From NCBI RefSeq assembly GCF_001546115.1, contig NZ_KQ955209.1, forward strand, positions 193,311 to 257,310: a DNA stretch of 64,000 bases, written 5' to 3'. Under the pieces are notes generated by a model. It was not told where the DNA came from and ran no database searches. It was given only the letters and a program-made list of their open reading frames with translations. The position numbers and the translations under genes are program-made. This document shows positions 1 to 8,185 of the stretch, in pieces (the stretch's first letter is position 1; each line of letters begins with the position of its first letter). The DNA is from Paracoccus aminovorans (lineage in GTDB: Bacteria > Pseudomonadota > Alphaproteobacteria > Rhodobacterales > Rhodobacteraceae).

Positions 1-288
1 ACCAGCGATAATGCGAAATGGTACCAGATTCTCGGCTCCAAGTCTTTGCGCCAGATATTTGAAGTCGCCTACGGTCTTGGCAGCAGTTTCTCCGCGCTTC
101 CCATCGATCGACAGCTTTCCGAGATCAAGTCGAAGACGGAGCAGTTCACAGGATCCGACTCAGCAGCTCAGTTCGAGTCGTCCACCTCTGTGGATTCGCT
201 TGTTCGAAGGTATCTTTTGCGCAACCAGATCCAGGCCTCCTCCACCGCATCGAGCCATGCAAATGCCCTTACATTGCTAAGGGGGTGA
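1..288 (+). CDS. DUF1217-type flagellar protein, C-terminal part (cut by window edge)
   Basis: The frame is open from the first base to a TGA at 286-288, so the 5' end lies outside the window. About 95 residues are visible. The pattern KWYQILGSKSLRQIFEVAYG, then a GLG..F..LPIDRQL segment and a run of helix-forming residues near the end, matches the C-terminus of DUF1217 proteins, which in Rhodobacterales sit in flagellar gene clusters and are thought to act in the rod or basal body. The role is inferred from family memory alone, because no other flagellar gene is visible here. 191 bases without a gene separate it from matB, which converges on it. Confidence 0.65.
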   Translation, partial: TSDNAKWYQILGSKSLRQIFEVAYGLGSSFSALPIDRQLSEIKSKTEQFTGSDSAAQFESSTSVDSLVRRYLLRNQIQASSTASSHANALTLLRG

Positions 289-479
289 TCCAAGGCATCT
301 GGAGCCCAAGGGATATTCGGGATCTGCAGCGGATCGCTTACTTCGAAGCTGCAAGGCAATCGGGGATTGCAGGGACAGAAAGGCAGAAGGGGGCGGCAGA
401 GGAGCGCAGGAGATAGGGCAGGAATGACGCCGCCCGAAAGCAGCGTCAAAGCCTGTCGTCGCCTCGGCGGAATCGCCCC

Positions 480-1985
480 TTATTCGTAAAGATCCTTGAA
501 CCTCTCGCGCAGCAGGTTCTTCTGGACCTTGCCCATGGTGTTGCGCGGCAGTTCGTCAACGACGACAACGCGCTTCGGCAGCTTGAAGCGCGCGAGCCGG
601 CCTTCCAGCGCCGCCAATATCTCGGGCTCCGAGGGCGGCGCCGGGCCGACCAGAACTGCGGTGACGCCCTCGCCGAAATCGCGGTGCGGCAGGCCGATCA
701 CCGCGCTTTCGGTCACGCCTGGCAGGGCGTCGAGCTCGGCCTCGATCTCCTTCGGATAGACGTTGTAGCCGCCGGTGATGATCAGATCCTTGCCGCGCCC
801 AACGATGTGGACATAGCCGCGCTGGTCGATCTTGCCCAGGTCGCCGGTGATGAAGAAGCCGTTTGCGCGCAGTTCCGCCGCGGTCTTTTCCGGCATCTGC
901 CAGTAGCCCGAAAACACATTTGGGCCGCGCACTTCGATCATGCCGATCTCGTCCCGCGGTAGCTCGGTGCCGGTCTCGGGGTCGGTGACGATGATCTCGA
1001 CCCCCGGCAGCGGCAGTCCGACGGTGCCGGCGATGCGCTCGCCATCATAGGGATTCGAGGCATTCATGTTGGTTTCCGTCATGCCATAGCGTTCCAGGAT
1101 CGCGTGGCCGGTCCGGGCCTGCCATTCGCGATGCGTCTCGGCCAGAAGCGGCGCCGAGCCCGAGATGAACAGCCGCATCCCCTTGGTATTCTCGGCCGTC
1201 AGCCTGTCGTCCTGCAGCAGCCGCACGTAAAAGGTCGGCACGCCCATCAGCACGGTGGCGCGGGTCATCGCCTCGAAGATACGGTCCACGTCGAAGCGGG
1301 GCAGGAAGATCATCGAGGCGCCCGAGAACAGCGTCACATTGGTCGCGACGAACAGCCCATGCGTGTGAAAGATCGGCAGCGCGTGGATCAGCACGTCCTC
1401 GGCCGAATAGTGCCAGGCCTCGCGCAGCGCCAAGGTATTCGAGACCAGGTTGCCATGCGTCAGCATCGCCCCCTTCGACCGCCCCGTCGTCCCCGAGGTA
1501 TAGAGCAGCGCCGCAAGGTCGTCCGCCTGGCGCGGCACGGTGGCGAATGCCGGCGCGGCGGCATCCGCCGCATCGGCAAGCGAGCCCCGCCCGTCGCCGT
1601 CCAGCGTCATCAGCCGGGCGCCCGCCGCTTCGGCGATGGGGGCCAGCGCATCGGCGCGCGCCGGATCGCAGGCGAAGACGCGCGGGCGCGCATCGCCGAC
1701 GAAATAGTCGATCTCGGCCGGGGTGTAGCCGGTGTTCAGCGGCAGGAACACGCCGCCCGCGCGCACGGTGGCGAGGTAGAGCACGATCGCCTCGACCGAT
1801 TTCTCCACCTGCGCGGCGACGCGGTCGCCAGGCGCCACACCCAGCGATACCAGCGCATTGGCCATCCGACCGGTGCGGGCGACCAGGTCGGCGTAGCGGA
1901 TGCGCTCGCCTGCCGGGGTTTCGATCGCGGTGGCCTCGGGGTCGGCGATGCCGCGCTCCAGGATGTCGAAAAGGTTCTCGCTCAT
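480..1985 (-). CDS. matB: Malonyl-CoA synthetase (malonate--CoA ligase)
   Basis: A 501-residue ANL-superfamily adenylate-forming enzyme that ligates malonate to CoA with ATP in the cytoplasm. The P-loop-like A3 motif YTSGTTGRSKGA is at about residues 162-173, RYGMTETNM follows near 300, and the C-terminal PRNTMGKVQK carries the expected catalytic lysine near 486. Length fits the MatB family. It is the last gene of a minus-strand unit carrier-decarboxylase-ligase, 12 bases after the decarboxylase stop. Together the three genes would import malonate, activate it and decarboxylate it to acetyl-CoA. Another short-chain acyl-CoA synthetase is possible from sequence alone, but the neighbours make malonate by far the best reading. 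Confidence 0.93.
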   Translation of the reverse strand: MSENLFDILERGIADPEATAIETPAGERIRYADLVARTGRMANALVSLGVAPGDRVAAQVEKSVEAIVLYLATVRAGGVFLPLNTGYTPAEIDYFVGDARPRVFACDPARADALAPIAEAAGARLMTLDGDGRGSLADAADAAAPAFATVPRQADDLAALLYTSGTTGRSKGAMLTHGNLVSNTLALREAWHYSAEDVLIHALPIFHTHGLFVATNVTLFSGASMIFLPRFDVDRIFEAMTRATVLMGVPTFYVRLLQDDRLTAENTKGMRLFISGSAPLLAETHREWQARTGHAILERYGMTETNMNASNPYDGERIAGTVGLPLPGVEIIVTDPETGTELPRDEIGMIEVRGPNVFSGYWQMPEKTAAELRANGFFITGDLGKIDQRGYVHIVGRGKDLIITGGYNVYPKEIEAELDALPGVTESAVIGLPHRDFGEGVTAVLVGPAPPSEPEILAALEGRLARFKLPKRVVVVDELPRNTMGKVQKNLLRERFKDLYE

Positions 1986-1997
1986 GCGCCGGTCCTT

Positions 1998-3356
1998 TCA
2001 GGCGTTCGGTTGGGCAAGGGCGCGGCCGACCGCGGCCGAGGCGGCGACATCGCCGCGCTCGGCATAGCCCTCGTGATTGGCCTCGATGCGCTCGAGGTCA
2101 TAGAGATAGTTCACCATCAGCCCGTGCGATTGCCGCAGCCCGTTGGCCGAGACGTCGCCCAGGTGGTTCAGCCGCTCCAGCCGGGCGCCATTGCCGAGGT
2201 GGAAGCGGGCGACCGGGTCGATCACCCGGCCGCGGGTATCGCGGGCGGCCAGGAAATAGCTGGCGGCGGCGGCCAGCAGCGGCGCGCGCAGCGCCTCGGC
2301 CACTGCCGGGTCCAGGTGCCAGTCGGGCCGGTCCAGCACCGCGAAAGCCAGCCGCTGGTCGGCGTCGATCAGTTCGGAATTCGCGTCGGCGCGCTGTTCC
2401 GCCAGCCAGCCGGCAAAGCCCGGCACGGGCGACAGGGTGACGAAGGTCCGGATGCCGGGCAGCTCGGCCTTCAGCTCCTCGACCACCTGCTTGATCAGGA
2501 AATTGCCGAAGCTGACCCCCGCCAGCCCGCGCTGGGTGTTCGAGATGGAATAGAACACCGCCGTATCCGCGCGCTCTGCGGCGATGGGCTTGCGGTCCAG
2601 GTCCAGCAGCCCCGCGACATGGCCGGGGATCTCGCGCGTCAGCGCCACCTCGACGAAGATCAGCGGCTCGTCGACCAGTTGCGGGTGGAAGAAGCCGTAG
2701 CAGCGCCGGTCGGTCGGCTGCAGGCGGTTCCTCAGGTCGTCCCAGTTCCGGATCGCATGCACCGCCTCGTAGCGGATGATCTTTTCCAGGATGCTCGCCG
2801 GCGTGTCCCAGTCGATGTGGCGCAGGCCCAGGAAGCCGCGGTTGAACCAGCTGGCGAAGAGATGCGCGAAATCCGCATCAACCCGGCGCAGGGCGGGCGT
2901 ATCCTTGAGATGGCGCAGCAATTCCTCGCGCATCCGCACCAGCGCCGCCGTGCCGCCGGGGGCGAGGTTCAGCCGCCGCAGCAGCTCCTGCCGCCGGGGC
3001 TCGCTGGCGATATGCAGCGCCTCGACGGCAGCGGGGTCGCGCTGCAGGGTGTCGAGCGCCCGGGTCACGGCCTCGGCATCGGGGCCGAAGCGCTCGGCCA
3101 GGGTGACCAGGAAGGCCAGCCGCTCGGCCGGATCGGCGCGCTGGAAGGCGTCGAGCAGCCCCTGCGCCAGCGCCACGCCCGAAGCCTCGCCGCGCCGCGA
3201 CAACAGCGCCTCGGCCAGTTCGGAAAGCTCGGGCGCTTCCGGCACCGCCCCGCCGTCGCGCCGGCCCAGCAGCCGCCGGGTGCGGTCGGTCAGCGACTCG
3301 AACAGCTCGGAAAGAAAGGCGGGGCGCGGTGCAGCGCGGCGGGTCGAGGGTGTCAT
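1998..3356 (-). CDS. Malonyl-CoA decarboxylase
   Basis: 452 residues with the features of the MCD family: a helical N-terminal half, then a GNAT-like catalytic half with HPQLVDEPLIFVEVALT, TLSPVPGFAGWL and the diagnostic C-terminal block ERLNHLGDVS..GLRQSHGLMVNYLYDL. The enzyme converts malonyl-CoA to acetyl-CoA and CO2. It lies between matB and the malonate carrier, only 33 bases from the carrier's stop codon, so the three are almost certainly one transcript. In Rhizobium the equivalent gene is matA. I leave the symbol empty because mcd and matA are both used. Confidence 0.93.
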   Translation of the reverse strand: MTPSTRRAAPRPAFLSELFESLTDRTRRLLGRRDGGAVPEAPELSELAEALLSRRGEASGVALAQGLLDAFQRADPAERLAFLVTLAERFGPDAEAVTRALDTLQRDPAAVEALHIASEPRRQELLRRLNLAPGGTAALVRMREELLRHLKDTPALRRVDADFAHLFASWFNRGFLGLRHIDWDTPASILEKIIRYEAVHAIRNWDDLRNRLQPTDRRCYGFFHPQLVDEPLIFVEVALTREIPGHVAGLLDLDRKPIAAERADTAVFYSISNTQRGLAGVSFGNFLIKQVVEELKAELPGIRTFVTLSPVPGFAGWLAEQRADANSELIDADQRLAFAVLDRPDWHLDPAVAEALRAPLLAAAASYFLAARDTRGRVIDPVARFHLGNGARLERLNHLGDVSANGLRQSHGLMVNYLYDLERIEANHEGYAERGDVAASAAVGRALAQPNA

Positions 3357-3389
3357 GTCACGGGCCTCCGTTCGACAGGGCCGCCGGGA

Positions 3390-4769
3390 TCAGCCCGGCA
3401 GCAGGACAAAGATCATCCAAAGCACCACCGGCGCAAGCACGGTGACAAGGGCGCCATAGCCCAGCAGCTGGCGGAAGAACGCCTGCCGGTCGACGCCGCG
3501 CGCATTGGCCAGCACCAGCGCGCCATTGGTCGAGAACGGGCTGACGTCGACGATGGTCGAGGCGACCGCCATGCCGGCGATGAAGCCGACGGCGCCGACG
3601 CCGGTGCCCGCCTGCAGGAACGGCACGGCCAGCGGGATCAGCGAGCCGAGCACCGCCGTGGACGAGGCGAAGGCCGAGACCACCGCGCCGATGAAGAACA
3701 GCATCAGGGCCGCCAGCATGGGCGAGGCCATGTTCGCCACGCTTTCGCCGACATAGTCGATGGTGCCCATGTGTTCCAGCACCGCGACATAGGTCGAAAC
3801 CCCGGTGATCAGCATGATTTCCGGCCAGGCGACCTGGGCCATGGCGCGTTTCTGCATCGTCGGCGCCCAGAGCGCCAGCGCAAGGCCGATGGTCAGCGCG
3901 ACGAAGCCGATGTCGAGGTTGAAGGCCAGGACCAGCACCGCCAGCGCCACCAGCCCGGCCAGCGTGGCGATCTGATAGGGGGTGCCGTCGGGCTGGTTGC
4001 CTTCCTCGGCTTCGGCGACCAGCCGGTTCGACGTGCCGCCGCCTTCCGCGCCGATGCGCCGGCTCAGCGCCTCGGCCTCGCTGTCGCCAAAGATCTGCGG
4101 ACCGGTGGCGGGGCGGGCGATCTCGACATGCGGCACGGTGACCGGCTCGACGCTGTCGCGCGCCGCCATCAGCTTGCGCCCGCCCAGGACCGCGAAAAGG
4201 ATCAGCGCCACCGCCGCATTGACCAGGAAGCTGGCGGCAAAGGTGGTCATTTCGGACAGCGGCAGGCCGGCCTTCTGCACCACGCCATTGGTGATGCCGC
4301 CATAGATGCTGATCGGCGAAAAGCCACCGGCCTGGGCGCCATGCACCACCATCAGGCCCATCAGCAGCGGCGAGATCTGGTAGCGAAAGGCAAAACCCAG
4401 CGCGATGGGCGCGACGATGGCGACGGCGCCGGGACTGACCGCCCCCACCGCCGTCAGCACGGCCGAAATGCCGAACATGATCCATGGAATCGCCGCGATC
4501 CGCCCCTTGACCGCGCGCACCGCCATGCGCACCAGCCAGTCGATGGTGCCGTTGTTCTGCGCCAGCGCGAACAGCCAGGTGATGCCCACCAGCGTCAGGA
4601 ACAACCCGCCCGGAAAGCCCGCGATGATGTCCTTGGTGGTCTGGCCGGCCATCAGCGTGCCGACCAGGAAGGCGCCGACAAAGGCCAGCACGCCCATGTT
4701 GATCGGCCAGATCGTCGCGACGACAAACATGGCGACCAGGGCATAGATCGAAATCAGATAGGGGGTCAT
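3390..4769 (-). CDS. matC: MatC-type malonate/dicarboxylate carrier
   Basis: 459 residues and strongly hydrophobic, with about 12 predicted membrane segments split by a polar loop near the middle (the stretch around GGTSNRLVAEAEEGNQPDG). The N-terminal half matches the dicarboxylate carrier MatC N-terminal domain. The C-terminal half looks like the CitMHS/SLC13 superfamily, including VSAFASSTAVLGSLIPLAVP. I chose the ATG at 4769 because AGGAGG lies just upstream (reverse complement of 4776-4784). The open frame runs on to 4982, but that extension crosses the regulator's operator region. The product probably takes up malonate across the inner membrane. First gene of the mat operon. Confidence 0.88.
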   Translation of the reverse strand: MTPYLISIYALVAMFVVATIWPINMGVLAFVGAFLVGTLMAGQTTKDIIAGFPGGLFLTLVGITWLFALAQNNGTIDWLVRMAVRAVKGRIAAIPWIMFGISAVLTAVGAVSPGAVAIVAPIALGFAFRYQISPLLMGLMVVHGAQAGGFSPISIYGGITNGVVQKAGLPLSEMTTFAASFLVNAAVALILFAVLGGRKLMAARDSVEPVTVPHVEIARPATGPQIFGDSEAEALSRRIGAEGGGTSNRLVAEAEEGNQPDGTPYQIATLAGLVALAVLVLAFNLDIGFVALTIGLALALWAPTMQKRAMAQVAWPEIMLITGVSTYVAVLEHMGTIDYVGESVANMASPMLAALMLFFIGAVVSAFASSTAVLGSLIPLAVPFLQAGTGVGAVGFIAGMAVASTIVDVSPFSTNGALVLANARGVDRQAFFRQLLGYGALVTVLAPVVLWMIFVLLPG

Positions 4770-4837
4770 GCGCGGCTCCTCCTCCTTGCACCCTCCGGGG
4801 CGCGCGTGCCCTCCCAAGCCCGCGAATCCCTTCCCGG

Positions 4838-4873
4838 TGTTATACATCCGGCCTTGGGTTGTTGTATATAACA
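4838..4873. promoter_or_regulatory. Candidate MatR operator in the divergent mat promoter region
   Basis: TGTTATACA (4838-4846) and TGTATATAACA (4863-4873) form an imperfect inverted repeat with arms about 26 bases apart, centre to centre. It lies in the only AT-rich part of the 160-base gap between matC (minus) and the GntR gene (plus). FCD-type GntR proteins commonly bind GT/AC-rich palindromes of this kind. The assignment rests on position and symmetry. Confidence 0.5.
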
Positions 4874-4929
4874 GACTTGGCCATGGATAAATCTTTGCCG
4901 GATGCCTATTCTTGGGGCAAGGGGGGACC

Positions 4930-5583
4930 ATGGCCGCGATTCCGAACACGCTCCGCATCCGCAACGCGCTGGAGAATGCCATCGTCGAAGGCGTCTACCT
5001 GCCCGGCGCGCGGCTCGACCCTGAGGCGCTGGAGCGCGAATTCGAGGTCTCGCGCACCCCGATCCGCGAGGCGCTGCACCAGCTCGAGGCCTCGGGCCTG
5101 GTGCGCGTGGTGCCCAAGCGCGGCACCTTCGTCACCGAATGGACGCCGAGCGAGCTGGCCGAGCGCTTCGAGGTCATGGCCGAGGTGGAGGCGACCTGCG
5201 GCCGCCTGGCCGCCCGCCGCATCACCGAGGCCGAGCTGGCCGCGCTGGAACAGGTCCACCAGGATTGCCGCCGCCATGCCGAGGCCGGCGAGGTCGAGGC
5301 CTATTACGCCCGTAACTCGGATTTCCACCATTGCATCTACCGCGCGACCCACAACGCCTTCCTCGAGCGCGAGGCGTCGCGGCTGCATGCCATGCTGCAA
5401 CCCTATCGGCGCATGCAGCTGAAGGTCAGGAACCGCATGGCGCGTTCGTTCGCCGAGCATGACGCGGTGGTCGCGCATATCCGCGGCGGCGATGCCGAGG
5501 CCGCCGCCACCGCCCTGCGCGACCATGTCATCGTCCAGGGCGACCGCTTCCACGACCTGATCGCCGCGACGCGCAAGGGTTAG
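4930..5583 (+). CDS. matR: GntR family (FCD subfamily) transcriptional regulator, probable malonate regulator
   Basis: 217 residues. The N-terminal winged helix-turn-helix covers about residues 1-75 (LRIRNALENAIVEGVYLPGARL, then LEREFEVSRTPIREALHQLE, then GLVRVVPKRGTFV). The C-terminal FCD ligand domain has the metal/ligand-type residues in ARNSDFHHCIYRAT and AEHDAVVAHI. I chose the ATG at 4930, which has AAGGGGGG 4-11 bases upstream, over the TTG at 4912. The gene diverges from matC-MCD-matB, the usual arrangement for MatR, a malonate-responsive regulator. The symbol is inferred from context. Confidence 0.85.
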   Translation: MAAIPNTLRIRNALENAIVEGVYLPGARLDPEALEREFEVSRTPIREALHQLEASGLVRVVPKRGTFVTEWTPSELAERFEVMAEVEATCGRLAARRITEAELAALEQVHQDCRRHAEAGEVEAYYARNSDFHHCIYRATHNAFLEREASRLHAMLQPYRRMQLKVRNRMARSFAEHDAVVAHIRGGDAEAAATALRDHVIVQGDRFHDLIAATRKG

Positions 5584-6176
5584 GGGTCGCGGCAGCCTGC
5601 CCTCCGACGGTGAAGCAGTCTTTCAGACGAACAGGCCAAGCCCGGATTGCTTCCCGCAGACGCGCGCGTTCGGCCGGCCCGCACTATGCCTGCCGATTCA
5701 GCCCTGACCGGGTTGCAGCCACCCGCCCGCCGCCGCCAGATCGGCTGTGCCGGCCAGCCCGGCCGGGTTGTCGTCCGCTGCCGTCATCACCTGGTTCACG
5801 CCGCAAAAGCGGATCGACGGCCGGGCCGAACTGTTCGGCCGCCGCGTCGCCGCCTTGCAGGCTTGCGGAGGTCGGTAATCGAACCGCCCACTGCGCAGGT
5901 TGTTGTCCGCGCCCGGCGGGCGACACCGCCTTCTCAAGACCGGACCGAGTTGCTGGGCGATCCCGGTTTCTGCGCCGGAGTCGGCGCGGGATTCCGCCGC
6001 ATCGACCCGAGCGGCTGGAAGCCTAGGGGCTGATCACGCGCTCCTGCCTGCGGTCGCGACCATGGCATCACCCCCGAAGCCTGGATGCTGTTTCGCCCGC
6101 ACCGGCCCGGTCCTCAACGCCCACGATTGCGCCGCGCTGGAAACGGCATCGCGGCATCGGCCCAGGAATCCGCAAG
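5584..6176. other. 593-base stretch without a convincing gene
   Basis: Several short frames exist, but none has a ribosome binding site, a recognisable domain or a plausible composition. One minus-strand frame near 5700-5935 (containing VMTAADDNPAGLAGTADLAAAG) reads more like protein than its surroundings and could be the worn tail of a lost gene. I cannot name it. No tRNA fold or strong terminator was seen. Confidence 0.5.
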
Positions 6177-6593
6177 CTAGCGGTCCAACCGTTCCAGCGC
6201 CCGCAGCAGCGGCGCCGCATCCTCGCCCAGCTCGGCCAGCAGCTCGGCCTGGAACGCATCGGCGATGCGGCCCAGCCGCGCCATCAGCGCCCGGCCGTCC
6301 TCGGTCAGCTCCAGCACCACCAGCCGCTGGTCGCTGTCATGGCCGGATTTGCGCAGATGGCCTGCCTGTTCCAGCCGCGTCGCCGCCCGGCTGACCACCG
6401 ACTTGTCAAGGTTCACCCGCTGCGTGATGTCGCGCACGCTCACCGGGCCGGACTTGCCCAGATGCGCCAGCACCCGCCATTCCGGGATGCTCAGCCCGGC
6501 CTCGGCCTCGTAAAGCGCGGCAAAGCGGCGGCTGACCTGCGCCGCGGCCACCGCCAGCCGATAGGGCAGGAATCCATCCAGATCAAAGCTCAT
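6177..6593 (-). CDS. MarR family transcriptional regulator, probable repressor of hmgA-fahA
   Basis: 138 residues with a MarR winged-helix core: [20 protein letters not shown], then the recognition helix region [19 protein letters not shown], then the wing [18 protein letters not shown]. Two adjacent ATGs (6596 and 6593) follow AGGAGG at 6598-6603. The second gives the better spacing and is used here. The gene is divergent from homogentisate dioxygenase, with three TTGC/GCAA dyads in the 122-base gap. That strongly suggests it represses the homogentisate genes and itself, probably responding to a pathway intermediate. Local regulation is inferred, not shown. Confidence 0.87.
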   Translation of the reverse strand: MSFDLDGFLPYRLAVAAAQVSRRFAALYEAEAGLSIPEWRVLAHLGKSGPVSVRDITQRVNLDKSVVSRAATRLEQAGHLRKSGHDSDQRLVVLELTEDGRALMARLGRIADAFQAELLAELGEDAAPLLRALERLDR

Positions 6594-6627
6594 CATTCCT
6601 CCTGTCGGCGGCAGATCACCAGAAAAC

Positions 6628-6643
6628 CGTTGCTGCCGCAACA
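6628..6643. promoter_or_regulatory. MarR operator candidate 1
   Basis: CGTTGCTGCCGCAACA has perfect GTTGC/GCAAC arms around a 4-base spacer. First of three like sites between the MarR gene and hmgA, closest to the MarR gene. Confidence 0.6.
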
Positions 6644-6656
6644 AGCCCGTTGACAT

Positions 6657-6672
6657 CGTTGCGCCAGCAACG
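6657..6672. promoter_or_regulatory. MarR operator candidate 2
   Basis: CGTTGCGCCAGCAACG is a perfect 6+4+6 palindrome and the best of the three copies. Its centre is 29 bases from site 1. Confidence 0.65.
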
Positions 6673-6679
6673 GTATTTT

Positions 6680-6695
6680 CGTTGCATCGGCAATG
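6680..6695. promoter_or_regulatory. MarR operator candidate 3
   Basis: CGTTGCATCGGCAATG has the same 6+4+6 layout with one imperfect pair. It lies 20 bases before the hmgA start, where bound protein would block transcription or early elongation. Confidence 0.5.
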
Positions 6696-6715
6696 AATCC
6701 CGGGGAGGAGGCCGC

Positions 6716-8077
6716 ATGTCCCAGCACGCCCTGCCCGCCGGCATGATCCGCGCCGCCGCCACCACCGGCACGGTCGCGGGCTACATGCCCGGCTTCGGCA
6801 ATGATTTCGAGACCGAGGCCCTGCCCGGCGCCCTGCCGCAAGGCCAGAACAGCCCTCAGAAATGCAACTACGGGCTTTATGCCGAGCAGCTGTCCGGCAC
6901 CGCCTTCACCGCGCCGCGCGGCCAGAACGAGCGCACCTGGTGCTATCGCATCCGACCCTCGGTGCATCACACCGGCCGCTTCGCGCCGATCGCCCTGCCC
7001 TATTGGAAGACCGCGCCGAACGTCCGCGACGACATCGTCAGCCTGGGGCAATATCGCTGGGATCCGATCCCGCTGCCCGAGCAGGCGCTGACCTGGATCA
7101 CCGGCATGCGCACCATGACCACCGCCGGCGACGTGAACATCCAGGTCGGCATGGCCAGCCATGTCTACCTGGTCACGCAATCCATGCAGGACGAATATTT
7201 CTTCTCGGCCGACGGCGAGCTCTTGGTGGTGCCCCAGGAAGGCAAGCTGCGCTTCTGCACCGAACTCGGCGTGATCGACCTCGAGCCGCGGGAAATCGCC
7301 ATCCTGCCCCGCGGCCTCGTCTACCGCGTCGAAGTGCTGGACGGCCCCTGCCGCGGCTTCGTTTGCGAGAATTACGGCCAGAAGTTCGACCTGCCCGGCC
7401 GCGGCCCGATCGGCGCCAATTGCCTGGCCAATCCGCGAGACTTCAAATGCCCGGTCGCGGCCTATGAGGATCGCGAGACCCGCTCGCGCGTGGTCATCAA
7501 GTGGTGCGGCCGGTTCCACGAGACCTGGATCGAGCACTCGCCGCTGGACGTGGTGGCCTGGCACGGCAATTACTGCCCCTATAAATACGACCTGCGGACC
7601 TATTCCCCGGTCGGCGCGATCCTGTTCGACCATCCCGACCCGTCGATCTTTACCGTGCTGACCGCGCCCTCGGGACAGGAGGGCACGGCGAATATCGACT
7701 TCGTGCTGTTCCGCGAACGCTGGCTGGTGGCCGAGCACAGCTTCCGCCCGCCCTGGTATCACAAGAACATCATGTCCGAGCTGATGGGCAATATCTACGG
7801 CGTCTACGACGCCAAGCCGCAGGGCTTCGCGCCGGGCGGCATCAGCCTGCACAATTGCATGCTGCCGCATGGCCCGGACCGCGACGCCTTCGAGCATGCC
7901 TCGGCCAGCGCATTGAAGCCCGAGAAGCTGGACAACACCATGTCCTTCATGTTCGAGACCCGCTTTCCCCAGCATCTGACCGAATTCGCCGCCCGCGAGG
8001 CGCCGATGCAGCAGGACTATATCGAGGTCTGGGACCGGCTCGAGAAGAAGTTCGACGGCACGCCGGGCGTGAAGTGA
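6716..8077 (+). CDS. hmgA: Homogentisate 1,2-dioxygenase
   Basis: 453 residues, the usual family length. It opens the ring of homogentisate to maleylacetoacetate in tyrosine and phenylalanine breakdown, using Fe(II). The iron ligands are visible in YHKNIMSE (His349, Glu355) and CMLPHGPD (His385). The N-terminal [20 protein letters not shown] block is diagnostic. I chose the ATG at 6716 because GGGGAGGAG lies at 6701-6709; the frame also runs upstream through the operator region. fahA follows after a 108-base gap holding a strong hairpin. No maleylacetoacetate isomerase gene is seen here, so that step must be encoded elsewhere. Confidence 0.97.
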   Translation: MSQHALPAGMIRAAATTGTVAGYMPGFGNDFETEALPGALPQGQNSPQKCNYGLYAEQLSGTAFTAPRGQNERTWCYRIRPSVHHTGRFAPIALPYWKTAPNVRDDIVSLGQYRWDPIPLPEQALTWITGMRTMTTAGDVNIQVGMASHVYLVTQSMQDEYFFSADGELLVVPQEGKLRFCTELGVIDLEPREIAILPRGLVYRVEVLDGPCRGFVCENYGQKFDLPGRGPIGANCLANPRDFKCPVAAYEDRETRSRVVIKWCGRFHETWIEHSPLDVVAWHGNYCPYKYDLRTYSPVGAILFDHPDPSIFTVLTAPSGQEGTANIDFVLFRERWLVAEHSFRPPWYHKNIMSELMGNIYGVYDAKPQGFAPGGISLHNCMLPHGPDRDAFEHASASALKPEKLDNTMSFMFETRFPQHLTEFAAREAPMQQDYIEVWDRLEKKFDGTPGVK

Positions 8078-8087
8078 GGCCCAAGAC

Positions 8088-8160
8088 GGGGGGCTGTCTG
8101 CCCCCCGGCGCCTGCCCGCCCCCTCGATGGGGGCAGGCAGGCGCTCCCCCCGAGGATATT
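8088..8160 (+). repeat. Double hairpin plus GAGGATATTTT intergenic element
   Basis: Two stable hairpins lie between hmgA and fahA. The first is GGGGGGC / GCCCCCC with a 5-base loop (8088-8106). The second has 16-base arms, GCGCCTGCCCGCCCCC against GGGGGCAGGCAGGCGC, with one mismatch (about 8108-8144). It is followed by CCCCCCGAGGATATTTTCC, a motif I recall as common between Rhodobacteraceae genes. It may act as a REP-like mRNA stabiliser or attenuator. Confidence 0.55.
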
Positions 8161-8185
8161 TTCCCAAGAAAGAAGGAGGCTGCGC

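Noticed and set aside
1104..4871. Very long open frame on the plus strand opposite matB, decarboxylase and carrier
   Set aside because: Rich in His, Arg, Gln and Gly with no domain. It is the mirror frame of high-GC coding DNA; the minus-strand genes are clearly recognised families.
5647..6033. Short plus-strand frames in the gap between matR and the MarR gene
   Set aside because: No ribosome site, poor composition and no recognisable protein.
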